Positions 21,112 through 32,377 are shown, counted from the stretch's first letter. The stretch is 40,680 nucleotides of DNA from Dissophora ornata (GCA_025201705.1 MU616806.1:1-40680); one strand, 5' to 3'. The notes: generated by a model from the sequence alone, not told the origin. A program made the numbers and translations.

Positions 21112-24104
21112 ATGACAATGCCCGTCCGTTGGTCCTTCCTGGTGATCGTTTTCTTCTTCCTGATCTTACTCCTTACCTTCTCCAGGATATCCACCGCTCC
21201 CTTCAGATCGTCCCGCGACAGCAGCGCCTCGTTCATCTCCAGGGGCAGGAAGAGCCCCACAAAGTCGTCCTTCTCGCTCCAGCTGCACCATCTCCGGGAG
21301 GAGGAACATCTTCGCAGCCGCAATATCCAGATCCTGCAGGACCTTGAAGAGAACGACTTCCAGCTCGAGCCCAGTTGCGCCTCGCCGCCGTCGGACAGTG
21401 GTTCTACCCCCCATTCTCTATCGCGCGACGAGCAGTCGCTGCAAGAGGCCGACTTTGAGCTCGAGCTGGCTCTCGAGGTTCAGCGACTCGTTCAAAGACA
21501 TCAGTACGACAGCACCGTCCTAAACGAGTCTCCATCTGCATTTCACCGCCATCTGGAACGCAAGCTTCGAAACCAGAAACGCCTCATGTCTGCCTATCGT
21601 GCATCTCTCCGTCAGCAAGCTACGATCTCCTACTCTTCTGAAGAGTGTGTTTCCTGGAGGGCCAGACAGCAGCAGCGGGTTCTGGATCAGGAGCAGCATG
21701 AACCATCCTCCCCGTCTTCTACTACCACTCAAGGCTCGATCGGACATGGCAGTAACAATGACATTGTCAGTGGCAGTGGTAGTCGCAACAGTATCGTCTC
21801 GGCTGCCACATCTGCCTTGACACGATTTCAACAGTTCCATCCAGGTCGATATCTGAGCCCCAACTCGATCTTTGCCCAGACCTTGAATGCACTCACCCAG
21901 AAGCATTATACAGATCCTAATGGCTTTGTGGTCGAGCTTGAGCCAAGCAAATTGATGGCTGGATCCAGGCGAGCCGACTCTTATCAAAACGACGACATCC
22001 ATGTGCTCGTGCTCGACATGCAGTGGGATCCAGAGGTAACAGTCGTTGTCGGAAATGTGCTCGACGAGACCGTCAAGCTGAGACAAGAGGGCTACCGTCC
22101 AGTGATGCTTAACGTCGGTAACAGTCTGGTCCCTGGAGGAGGTGAGTTAATGGATAAAGATATAGGCAATGTGGGAGCAGGAGCAACAACTAAAACCGAG
22201 AACCTTTGCCCTATATTATAGACTACCATCTCGATGATTCCACAGACAATGAGGCGGATCTCTTCCGTCGCACTACGCTGCACCAGTGCCTCGACCAGGA
22301 GCCGCGCCGAACTAGATTCTACCCTCTGCCCGAGTCTGGCGGGATTTACTGCCCTAACCAAGCAGTCTTTCGCCACGGCATGGACAAGGGCAACGATTTC
22401 ATGGATCGCTTTGAGTGGATCAGCGTAGTGGTGAGTGCCTGGACCCAATAGGACTCGAGACTCCCTTGTGTTTTCATATCTGTTGACTTGGATGCTAACC
22501 GTGCTTTGTCGTCACCAAAAGTCTGTAGCGCCCATTCCAAAACTGGAGACTCGAGAAAAAGATGGTGGACTCGGTGGAGTCCAGTTCCTGGAGGGCGAAG
22601 ATGACATTCTCCGACGAAAAATTCTAGCTGCGATGAAAGTGGGTGTCAGTCAAGGTACGTCAGCTTTGAGAAGCTCTTGTGAATACATCTGCACACTCCA
22701 TCTTGCGACTATAAACTGACTAAATTTCTTTGTGGTCCTGCCTGCTGGGACATAGGTCATGACGCTCTTATCCTCCCACCTCATGGCACAGAGGCCGGAC
22801 AGAATCCCGCTGAAGCCATTGCTGCTATTTACCGAAGCATTATTGGACGTGACTTTATGGGCGGTCGAAAGCGCTTCCAGACATACAAGAAAATTGTCAT
22901 GGTCCTTGATCCAGAGCAAGCAGACAAGATTGTGAATGAGACCTCGTCCTATCGCCAGCCTCAACCTCTTAATGCCACAGCAACACCTCTTCCTGTCGTA
23001 GAAGAGGAATTCGAGCCCTCGAGTCAAGTTACAGGGTCAAATAGTGAAGAGCAGGACAGACAGGATAAGAAGGACAGACAGGGAAGTTCATCTCTCAAGC
23101 GACGATCTGTTCAGCCCTTGGAGGTTCGCCGCGTCAAGAGCACTGACTCGGAGGACAACGAGAACGATGATCTTCCCGGAGATGCTGAACCGTCGACCCA
23201 GGACACTGTGGCGAATGACGATGATGAAAGCGAATATTCGGCCGACGAAGCTATCATCTTCGCATCCTCTGAGCACTTGTCTAAGAATGCCGAACAGACT
23301 GGTAACGACGACGAGGAAACCGGTGACAACGACGACGAGGAAACCGGTGACAACGATGACGAGGAAACCGGTGATAACGACGACGAGGAAACCGGCGATA
23401 ACGACGACGAGAAAACCGGTGATAACGACGACGAGGAAACCAGTGGCAACGACGACGAAGAAACCAGTGGCAACGACGGCGAGGAAACCGGTGATAACGA
23501 GCTTCAAATGGACGATGACGATGCCACCGAAGGCCAGGACGAAGCTTCTTTGAATGAGGAGCAGGCCGCTGTTTTTATCGACGAAGAGGCCGACAACGGA
23601 GATGAATTGTTGGTCGACCAACTGGCTCCCGAGGATGAGGTCTCGGAATCAGAGTCCCTGCTGGAAGAGCAAGATCTGAAAGAGGACATCGACTTGAATG
23701 ACCAGGCTCTGGATCAAGATCTCAGCGACGTTCCTCAGACTCTTGAGTCGGAGGATGGACCTGGCGGTGCCGGTTCCGACAGCGAAGACAAGGAAACGAG
23801 TACGGATGTCGAGTTGGAGAACGAGACGCCATCGGAGAACACTGAGACTGATGGCGAGTCCACGGACCAACCAGTAGCTGAGGTGTATGTGCCCGTAATT
23901 GAGACTGTCCGCGAGGTGTTTGAGCGCATGTTGGAGCAACGTAGTTTGTTGATCGTCAAGAACCGAGCCCGTGGACTGTTGGATACAGAGGACTTGGATA
24001 ACATTAAGAGTCTCACCAATGGCACAACGAACGCCAACAGCACGGAGCCTCAAGAGCCCAGCCCTTCTGTTCTGGCAGCCCTTCCCACGAGCACCGCTGC
24101 CTAA
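21112..24104 (+). CDS. Membrane-anchored DUF2263 (microbial-type PARG-like) protein with acidic tail
   Basis: Exons 21112-22141, 22222-22430, 22522-22654 and 22756-24104 join in phase to about 906 aa. Residues 7-24 (WSFLVIVFFFLILLLTFS) form a signal anchor, followed by an Arg/Ser-rich stretch. About 250 polar residues lead to the PARG-like core (about 290-520): VMLNVGNSLVPGG, LFRRTTLHQCL, and GHDALILPPHGT followed by NPAEAIA and KIVMVLDP. This is the macrodomain-type fold of the TIGR02452/DUF2263 family, whose active members cleave poly(ADP-ribose). Two key motifs differ. The usual PGGG reads PGGD across the first splice, and the usual Q-E-E before the RR(S/T)T block reads N-E-A (353-355), so the second, catalytic Glu is missing. 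Activity is therefore doubtful. The last 350 residues are strongly acidic and include eight copies of NDDEETGD. The domain topology suggests an ER or secretory-pathway location, which is odd for a PARG. Confidence 0.8.
23304..23495 (+). repeat. Eight 24-bp units encoding an acidic octapeptide
   Basis: Inside the acidic tail of the PARG-like protein, 8 x 24 bp fills 23304-23495 exactly. The unit is NDDEETGD with changes EETSG (units 6 and 7), EKTGD (5) and NDGEETGD (8). Near-identity at the DNA level makes this a likely length-polymorphic coding minisatellite. Confidence 0.9.
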
Positions 24105-24342
24105 GCTAGACATCGGTGTATGGCTGTTTGTCGATCGATTCAGTCAGAGTCAACCACAATTCCTTGTATAAACTAATGTATCATAGCTCATGTCGTCGTG
24201 TTGTCCCTTCCTCAATACCCCCTCTTCCTATGCTAGTGACCTAGTAAAGCGTCACCGACAAGTCGTCTTTCAAAGAAAACTGACAATGTGTTCAAAGTGT
24301 TTATTTGTACTTCTATTGTATGTTTGTTGCCGCGCAGAAGAC

Positions 24343-25594
24343 TTAGTGGGTCTCCTTGAATGTTGGCCACTTTTTGGGGCCAGGGTATTCGATGCGCCGA
24401 TGGAGACGATGATCAATTTCCAAGTAATCAGGCTCGTTTTCCGGGGTGAGGACTGCATGCCTGATCATGAAGTGTAGGCACACACAAGCGCAGTTGGGCT
24501 TGAACTCGCCTCCACGGATCGCGTCCAGAACCTCATCCATGCTCCACAACCGAAAGTCTTCAACCTCTGTGTCACAGGGCATGGGCGTTACGTCCGCTGG
24601 TAGCTCTAGGTCATATACGATCTACAAAAGCAAAGCAGCGCAGTCCGGATTTTTCGTTAGGGCTAGTGTGTGTGTGTGAAAAAGAGAGAGACGGTTGGAC
24701 TGACTGGCCAGCGAGCTTGCTCTTTACCTGTGTCTCTGGCTGGGTTTGCTTGCCGCTCTTTGAAAGTTTAGTGTAGGATATGGTTCCCACAGGGAAGGCA
24801 TTCTCTGCAATATGGGCAGGGATTGTGGCTTCTTCCATGGACTCCTTGATGACCGTGTACTGAGGAGAATGTCCAAAGCCCATTCCGCCAGCGACCATGT
24901 TATCCAGCAGGCCTGGATACGTGGGTTTGGTCAGAGATCGACGGGCGATCCACATTTTGAGATCCCACGGCTTGGGGCCTGTGCGCACGTACCCGTTCAT
25001 GTGCACTCCGTATGCATGGACACCAAAGAGGCCACAGGCAGAGCGCTCAATGGCCAGGGCGGCACCGCCCTTGGTGGTAGCTGGGTCGGTGATGTGGGTG
25101 TAGACGCCATAGAGCTCATCTCTCCAGCCAGAAAGGCAGGTGAAGTTCTCGAGATCGTTTCTCCATTGATTCTAGTAGCGAACAATAACAACCACGCGCG
25201 AGGATTGTCAAGATACAAGAGAAATAGATGATCCGTCTGCCTTCACTCCATTGAATATGAAAACGCTGGCCACAGGGTCGAAACCCAAAAAAAAAAAAAA
25301 AATCCGCGTTACCAGCATCTCTGCTATAGCCCCCGAGCGCGACTCATAGTCTGCTAACCAAGGCATAAAGGAGACTGCGGTGTCTGTGAGGTGGAAGACA
25401 GGTCTGAACTGTTGATTGAACGAAACCAGATGCTCGACCAAACTCGCGTGAATGCGGCCCACGGGGACACCATCCACAACGAACGACAGGAACGAGAGCT
25501 GATCGAGTTTTGGGTTGGGTGGGTAAGGGAGACTGTCGCATTGGTTGACAATGTCGAGCAGCGAGAAGCGAATCTGATCTTTTTCCGATGCCAT
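24343..25594 (-). CDS. DUF4743/Nudix hydrolase (YJR142W-like)
   Basis: Minus-strand exons 25594-25313, 25171-24728 and 24621-24343 join in phase to about 334 aa. The N-terminal half is the DUF4743 region found in front of the Nudix fold in this family (FRPVFHLTD, FTCLSGWRDELYGVY, ERSACGLFGVHAYGVHMN). The Nudix box runs about residues 180-205: LDNMVAGGMGFGHSP, then VIKESMEEATIP. The family form differs from the general GX5EX7REUXEEXGU box: KE replaces RE and the first Glu is replaced, but the EEA metal-binding core is kept. The family relates to the N-terminal part of fission yeast thiamine pyrophosphokinase. Yeast YJR142W acts on damaged (oxy/oxo) thiamine diphosphates, so a housecleaning role in thiamine metabolism is likely by homology. 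The first intron contains a T15 run on the coding strand. The gene converges on the PARG-like gene. Confidence 0.88.
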
Positions 25595-26110
25595 GGGCGA
25601 ATGGAATCTTGAGCGGGAAGCAAAGCTGAACGGAGTTCACGCAGAAAAAAACGTGTTCTATAATTTTGTGGGACAGAAAAAAAAAAAAAGGGGGTCCCTG
25701 TCTTGATTTTTTTTTTTTTTTTTTTTTTTGGGGAGGTTTGTACGAAAGAGGCGAGCATAAGAGTCATTATTACTCTTGGAATCGGCGAGCAATGTGCTTG
25801 AAAATAAACTGGCAGGTAGAACGAGTTCTGGGGCCTGTCTGAGCTGAGTTTTGAGTTGAACATGCGTGTTCTGGATGCACAATTGCTCGGCAAAGATGGA
25901 TGGCTAGGGATGGATCGCCTCAGGGCTTCATACGCGCCGTGGACATGATTCCAGGGCATATTTCTACAGACAACTGAACAGAGCCGGAGCTCAACCCACA
26001 CACGACGCGTATTTATGTCCATTGCCGCAGCATGGTTGGATATTAGAAATTTATTTGACCCAGTCTTTTACTGTGTGCGAGATCTGTAGCAATATTCGCA
26101 AGATGATCCA
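25595..26110 (-). other. Intergenic region with long homopolymer tracts
   Basis: This lies between the start of the Nudix gene and the end of the UBX gene, both on the minus strand, and should include the Nudix promoter. It has an A13 run (about 25677-25689) and a T23 run (about 25708-25730). No gene or RNA is supported; the open frames crossing it have no recognisable domain. Confidence 0.5.
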
Positions 26111-28406
26111 TCACTCCAGGCTTGTTGAATTGCTACGTCCAAAGGACCAGAAAAAACAAAGGTTAGACAGCGCATCAATACACACACAAAAGCGATAGAG
26201 ACGCGCCATCGCATCAACGTCCAATGACCGCATTTCAACCTACCCATTGTAATGAACCTCTGTATCCTTCTTCTTGGATCTATATGTATCCAATTGAATA
26301 TCACCCAATGCTTAGAAATCAAGCGGATCCAAGTTGGATAGTTGTACTGAACCATTGTGACACTAGCCTGCGCTTACCTAGCGGACTCTGATGCACGGTT
26401 TGGACCACCGGCCCCACTGCTGCTACCGCTGCCACTGCCACCGCTACCGCTGCTACCGGAAGAAACGGCACTCGCCAGAGGATTGTAATATGAAACAGTC
26501 GAATAGGCACTCGATGCCGCCTTGCCTGCCAGGCTCAACGCTGACCGACCATAGCTCAGAAGCGTTGGCACAGCTCCACCTTCGGATCCCTTGTATGCAG
26601 AAGAGGCAGTGGCCGTTTTCTGTCGAGCCATGCCAGGTGTTAAACATAATGGCAGAAATTACGCTGATTTATTTTAGACGTCAGTCATCATAGTCAACAA
26701 CATACCTTCAGAACAAGCGTGGCACTTGGGCATAGCTCCAGGTCGCGAAGCATCTTGGATTCGTCAGTAAATGTACGCGAAGGGATCAGTTGCACAATGT
26801 TGTAGGTGTCCTCGCATCCTTTTTGGTTCTTGTGTTTAAGAATAAAAGGTTATTACGCTGTAAGAAGTATGGTTGCTCGCCACATCCATTGCCGTAATCT
26901 TACCTCATCGATCCAGCTGCGCACTTTCTCAAGTGTGTCTGTGGCCTTGAATGTGTTTCGGATGCTCGAGCCATCAAAGAGTCGAATATTCAGTCGGCTC
27001 GAACCATATGCGAGTGCAGGGGCAGCATCATTTCTCGCCTGCGTCAGTCCAGCGTTCTGAGATTGGATTTCTCCTGGCGTCAGCAGTTGCTCTGGCAAGG
27101 GGCTACTCAGTGCCGCTGCAGCGGCACTTGCAGCTCGCGCCTTTTCCTTCTCTGCTCTCCTCCGCGCCTTGTCATCTTCAAGCGCCTGCTTCACTCTCTT
27201 CTTGTATTCTGCCTCCTCGCGCTTCTCCTTCTCAATCTGGTCCTTGAGCTTCTTGTTTTGCTTATCCTTTAATTCTCCTTGAGCATCCGAAAGGGCTTTG
27301 CTGGACGATCTCCTGTCTATTTCTCGTTGCTTTTGCGCCTTTGAAACCAGTTGAGACAATTTTTTTTTTCGGATTAGTTCCTTCGCAAGCACTTGAAAAA
27401 TGAATTTCTTTTAGCTAGAGCGCGCCTAACCCCACTCACCTCTCTTTCTTCCTTCTCTCTTTTTAACTTTCTTTCCTTCATAAGGTCCTTCAACCTATGA
27501 GAGAAGCATGGCAAACAAGTCAGTGGGCGCTGTGAATATCCTTTGTTTGACTCCGACAGGTACGTTCAATTGGCAAGATGTTGTGATCTTACGCTTGTGC
27601 TTGATCAATCCTAGGAGGAGGGGTAGCGGCAGAGGATGAGCTAGCGGTGTTCGCATGGGGTGCAGGGGTTGAATTGTCTACTGTTGATGAGGACGCGGCT
27701 TCTACAAGAGGTTGAGTCACCTGCGCGGTCTCTGGGCCGGATGTTGGCGCAGATGCTGATGTGCCTGTGGATGTTGTGGCGGCGGGAAGCACAGTATTTG
27801 GCGGGGGAGGTATCTGGAAATGTCCGTCAACAGCTTTTTTGATCCTTTCCAACATGCTATCCATGTCCACTGCACTGTTCATGAAGTCGGCCAAGAGTCC
27901 GTTCCGGATCAGATAAAGTGACGGCACAATCATGACGGGGACTATGTTGGCGACAACAGGAGCACGCAAACATTCGTAAGAAAACATAAAAGAGAACGAA
28001 TGGTTCCGCTTCGCATATCAGAGAGTGTCTTATCCTTACAAATCTGTCCAAACATCATTCCGTCCGGAGAATCCTTGATCAGACGCAACGCGACCAAGTT
28101 CAATCCTGAAAGCTCGGACGCAATCCTGGCCTCTGTGAAGCGGCGCTCGAACAGATTGCTCTCGCTGCCATCTGTTGTGTCTGGAAAGAGAGACACAGGT
28201 GTATTGATATGAGGTTAGTTCATCGGCACGTTTAGTTGGTAACAGCCTCCGCTCAGGATAGTCTGAGTAATTGTGGTTCCTGAAAGAATACCGTTGACGA
28301 GACAGACCAAGAGAATAGAGCCCTTGGTGTTGGCAGCTTCAACTGCGGTGGCGACGGAGCCTTCGAACCATAGAGAAGGTACTACTGTTTCCTGGGGTTC
28401 GGCCAT
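26111..28406 (-). CDS. UBXN4/erasin-like UBX-domain protein (ERAD factor)
   Basis: UBXN4 recruits Cdc48/p97 to the ER membrane for ER-associated degradation. Minus-strand exons: 28406-28292, 28180-28040, 27941-27593, 27494-27440, 27407-26904, 26828-26706, 26619-26378 and 26132-26111. Together they give about 516 aa with no frame break. The N-terminus is the UAS/thioredoxin-like domain of the family: LWFEGSVATAVEAANTKGS, and FGQIFPVMIVPSLYLI across the second splice. Then come an Ala/Ser/Pro/Thr-rich linker, a charged helix (KDLMKERKLKREKEERE, KELIRKKK), and the UBX domain (LNIRLFDGSSIRNTF to DLELCPSATLVLK). A Ser/Gly-rich C-terminus follows. Human UBXN4 has a membrane-inserted hairpin after its UBX; here PTLLSYGRSALSLAGKAASS may be the counterpart. 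Weak points: the intron between exons 4 and 5 would be only 32 nt, and the last exon is only 22 nt (NSTSLE-stop), although its acceptor has a good branch site (CTAAC). The p97-binding FPR loop reads IPSR. Confidence 0.8.
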
Positions 28407-28547
28407 GCTGTTCTTCTGTTGTGTCGGTTCCCGATGAGTAGACGATGAGACATTCCTGGGAAACCAACCTTGTGTCAATAAACCAGTCACCTGGTGGGCG
28501 ACTTTTCCCTCCTCGGCCGGCGCATCCCGCTCCACGTTCTTCCTACC
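28407..28547. promoter_or_regulatory. Short shared promoter, UBX gene / SURF1
   Basis: Only about 140 nt separate the divergent start codons at 28406 (minus) and 28548 (plus), so both transcripts must start here or inside each other's 5' regions. I see no clear TATA box. Confidence 0.55.
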
Positions 28548-29936
28548 ATGCCCCACGCCATGTCCACTCGCGCAATCGTGTCGAGAAGCATTCCTCGCAG
28601 TCTAACCCAGAACACTCGCTGTAGCGTCGCCAATGCGGCGGAGTGGCCTGCTGTTGCTGCCCATCGCTCACTAGGAACCTCAGCCAGGACACTGTCGACA
28701 TCAACTACCTGCCAGATCAGACTAGCCAGCAAGATCTGCGTCCGGAAACACGCCCAGGACCATGCTTATAGCACATTGCACCAGTCTTCACGGACGCAGT
28801 CTGGTAGGAGGCGCTGGGGTCCTGTTACGATCGGACTGGCTCTGTGTCCCATTATTACGTTTGGTCTTGGAACATGGCAGGTTCAACGACTACGCTGGAA
28901 GGTTGATCTGATCGAGAATCTGGAGGATAGGATGTCATTGGATGCCATCCCTCTGCCTCGCAAAGTCAAGTGAGTAGACTATATTCTGTTGTAACCACGA
29001 AACGTTCTAATATCCTGTCATGCACTCATACATAGTTACCGTTTATTTTATTTATTTCTTCCCCTCCCCTAGCCTGGAAGCAGTTGAGGATTTTGAATAT
29101 CGCAAGGTCAAAGTGACGGGTCACTTTCGACATGATCAGGAAATATTACTGGGACCGAGGACCAGGGGCGACGGACAACCTGGATACTTTCTAATTACAC
29201 CATTCGAGCGTACAAATGGGTATGTGGCTAGCCACTGAACCGCCCGATGTTGCTGAGAAAGAACAAAAGAAGACCTGCTAACGCGACGTGGAACATTACA
29301 TAGATCTAAGATTCTGGTCAGGCGAGGCTGGGTACCACGCGAAAAGAAAGATCAATCGACTCGTTTGGAGGGCCTAACAGAGGGCGAAATCACCCTTGAA
29401 GGTTTGCTCAGGACGGGCGAACAAAAGGCCTCGTCTTTTGTGCCAGAGAACAACCCAGAGAAGAATGAGTGGTACTCGCTCGACTTGGAGACCATGGCCA
29501 AGCAGACCGATGCTCAGCCCGTGGTAGTCGAAATGATTCTTGGTGCGTCTTTGCTCAGGCAGAGGCTGGCTTGTTGTGCTTATTCAACTTGACCCTGCCA
29601 CTTCTGCTAAACACTTTTGTGTGCTCTTCTCCTGCGCCTGATAGATACTCCTGCGCACTTGGTCAAGTCTGAGCTGATCGACAAGAACATCCCGGTTGGA
29701 CGTTCCCCAGTTGTTGAGCTTCGAAACCATCATAAGGAATACATTGTTACATGGTATGTCTCTGTGCACAAAAGGTGGATGTTTGTAACACTACAAGAGA
29801 AGATCAATCAAATCTGACCCCACCTTGCTTGCACAGGTATTCGCTCTGCGTAGCAACGACAGCTATGCTCTATATATTGATGAGAAGACCGCCGCCTCCC
29901 AAGAAAGTAACCCATATGCTTCCTCGCCACGTATAG
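28548..29936 (+). CDS. SHY1: SURF1/Shy1 cytochrome c oxidase assembly factor
   Basis: Inner mitochondrial membrane protein that helps maturation of Cox1 and heme a insertion in complex IV. Exons 28548-28969, 29073-29219, 29304-29542, 29645-29753 and 29837-29936 join in phase to about 338 aa. The N-terminus is rich in Arg and Ser and poor in acids (MSTRAIVSRSIPRSL), as expected for a presequence. TM1 follows at about residue 95 (GLALCPIITFGLGTWQVQRL), including the family motif GTWQVQRL.WK. The central intermembrane-space domain has VKVTGHF, EILLGPR, GYFLITPFER, ILVRRGWVP and NEWYSLDLE. It then reads IPVGRSPVVELRNHHKEYIVTWYSL into TM2. The start is the ATG at 28548; one at 28560 is also possible. 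The tail (RRPPPPKKVTHMLPRHV) is basic. Confidence 0.93.
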
Positions 29937-30116
29937 ACGTTCTTAATACACTCAAACATATTCATGTAAAGATCACGTATGATTATTTTTTTTCAAGTGC
30001 CATTGTGCAATGCTAGTTTTGGTGTATTGTGAGTTGAAGGGAGCTGTAAAGTCAGATTCCATGAATATGACAGTGAGACGCCTTTGGGCCAGCAAAGAAC
30101 GCGTCGCCCAGTGCGG

Positions 30117-32145
30117 CTACCACATGAATCGCTGCAGTCCTTCTTCGTGTGGCGCTTGAAAGGGTCGCTTCAAAAACATCCAGACTGTGAATACGTTAAG
30201 AGCCACATAAGTCAGCAGCTCAAAAAAGAGCCACACGCCTCGTGGTTGTCTCATGGCGACTCGGTAGACGAGGTAAGGCGTGATAAAATACCGGAATTCT
30301 AGCAACGGCGACGGGATCAAAGTCAATGCGGTTGCCGTCGCATATATGACGGTCCATAGCATTGTCTGTTCCGAAGCTATTGATGAGCGGTATGTCCCGG
30401 TTCCAAGAAAGGTTTCGTGTTAGTGAGGTCTCGATAAATGGACACCTAGACAACTTTTATGACGGATCCCATCATCCCATCATAGACTTATTACCTATGG
30501 CTTGCCAGCAAAACCATGCAGCCAACATGTAACAAGGTACCAATGCGTAGAGTATGGCCCAGTTGTGGCGAGAAAGAAGTCGCCAGAGGTAAAACGTGTA
30601 GTGTCTGTTGTCTGCCAGCAGGAACGGGTGTACAATCCTGATAGAAATAACCGGCAATGAAACTGGTTAGTGAGCTGGTCCCCATAACATGATTGTCTAG
30701 CATTCCTCATGCGATCACACGATGGTACTTGCGTGAATCTTTGCACGCAGACGACCATGACGGAAGCAACGGCCAAGGTAGCGATCCATGATCTAGATGA
30801 AAGTATATACGCGACGCGGAGTAAATAATAGAGGTCTGCAGCATGGACGTTTGATTTTACAAGACAAGAAGTCGAACCTGCTGGTGGAGGGTATCCGCAA
30901 CAATCGAGCGAAAGGTACGGTGCCTAGGATGGCGAAGATAGAAAGCCCGGCTGTGAAGGCGACAAAGTAAAACAGCTGGACAACATGGAGGACAGGGACA
31001 TGGTTCGATCGATCACCTGCAACATGAAAAGGGTACATTCGGTGTGTTAAGGTCGAGTCTTCTTACTTCAGAAGGCGGTTGAAGATGCTCTTACCAAGGA
31101 CGATGCCCCCATTCCACTTTACGAACGCAGCAAACCCGGCAAGAAGGCCCAGATAGGGCAAGGCCATGGCGAGGACATTAGGGAGCTTTGCAAACAACAT
31201 GCGAACAAAGCCATCGAGGGCATTGATAAGTTGTAATGGGCTGTGGAGGAAGACAGCCTTTGGGTCGAATTTCCGACGATCAGACGTGCTTGCGAGATCC
31301 AGCAGGGCGGTCCCGAGAATGAAGAGTGCCCATATGATGTTTGTCTGTCTAAAGGTAACGGCCACCGCACATACCTGGAAGAACGCGTTGTTTGGCAGAG
31401 TTAGATTATGAACAGTTGGATTCAGCACGCAAGGTGTGAGCGTCTGTTGCAATCATGATCGTCCTGAAAGACTCGTACCAAAGCAGCCAGGAGATGGTAC
31501 TTTTTCTTTGCTGCCAGCCAGGAGAGGAGCACAAAGGCTGCGCTTCCACCATCAGTGTAGTACATGAAATTGAAGAAGTATAGAACTGGAAAGCAGACGA
31601 TGACGGCGGCAGTGTTGAACCGTTCCTGGCGGGTCAGATGTGGATGGAAATGCGAAAGCAGTGCGGCGACGGTGTAGAGGATCAGGACGGGGTAAACGAG
31701 GTTTGTGAGGCGCAGGAGGTAGGTCGAGCAGAGCGGCCGCATGGCGGCAAGGAGGAGATTGCTGATGACATATCTACCAAAGGAACGAGAGGGCGGTTAA
31801 GAGTGAAGATCGATCGGAATGTGGGCGAAGTTCTCTTGCGAATCACACGTACAGCCCAGGGGGGGTGGTGAGCTTTGGGTCCCATGTCCAAAAGTCGCCC
31901 TGGCAGTAGCGCTGGGCCTGGGGCACATGGAAAATCTCATCCTATGCAAAGACAAGGCAGATCAGCAAGGCTTCGTGAGGCGCGAGTGCGACTCGACAAC
32001 AAGGCGGGAAGAAAGGGCGAGTAAGCAGGGGGAGGAGAGATACCATGTATGGGTCGGGCACGACGCTAGTCCACTGGGCAGCGATGGCGGCCAGCACCAG
32101 CAAATGCAGGGCAGCCATGAGGGGTGGGGCGATGGGGCCAGGCAT
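30117..32145 (-). CDS. ALG10: ALG10 alpha-1,2-glucosyltransferase, with apparent frameshift in exon 2
   Basis: ER multi-pass enzyme that adds the last (third) glucose to the lipid-linked oligosaccharide, which completes the N-glycan precursor for oligosaccharyltransferase. Minus-strand exons: 32145-32044, 31941-31852, 31773-31479, 31374-31095, 31016-30878, 30792-30733, 30637-30495 and 30376-30117, about 455 aa. Family blocks: [77 protein letters not shown], and [22 protein letters not shown]. Two oddities. Exon 2 has eight C on the coding strand (31858-31865) where [13 protein letters not shown] needs seven, so the printed sequence is out of frame by one base there. And exon 6 is best joined to exon 7 by a GC donor (GCAAGT). 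The fifth intron uses a weak donor (GTTCGA). With one base removed the whole model stays open, so an assembly error is more likely than a pseudogene. Confidence 0.88.
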
Positions 32146-32377
32146 GGTCGAGGTGGACGATGACGATGACGAGGCAGCTGATGAGATGGACGCGAGGATG
32201 CGATGGGTGTGGGTGTGGGTGCGAGTCAGGGACAACGCGGGTCGATGCGCTCTTACGGGGCTTTACAGCAACGCCCAATACCAATGGTCATCTCGACGTT
32301 TATTTGATTTTTTGCATCTGCTGCTCTCTTTTCTCTCGAACCCTCTCCTCCCCATTCATAATCATCATCTCGGAATC
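32146..32377. promoter_or_regulatory. Shared promoter, ALG10 / Rac GTPase
   Basis: About 230 nt lie between divergent start codons. The part near the Rac start is pyrimidine-rich on the plus strand (about 32315-32370, TCTCTTTTCTCTC and similar), which is typical of a fungal leader region. Confidence 0.5.

Noticed and set aside
23088..23621. 177-codon antisense frame rich in Val and Phe
   Set aside because: Shadow of the acidic 24-bp coding repeats.
25354..26022. 222-codon minus frame upstream of the Nudix gene
   Set aside because: It crosses the poly-A/T tracts (KKKKKKK, FFFFF) and is out of frame with the Nudix exon it overlaps; no domain is seen.
30836..30860. A 25-nt ALG10 intron (GTAAAA to CTGCAG) that would also keep the frame
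   Set aside because: 25 nt is too short to be a credible spliceosomal intron. The 85-nt alternative from GTTCGA (30877) to CTAG (30793) was preferred, though its donor is weak.
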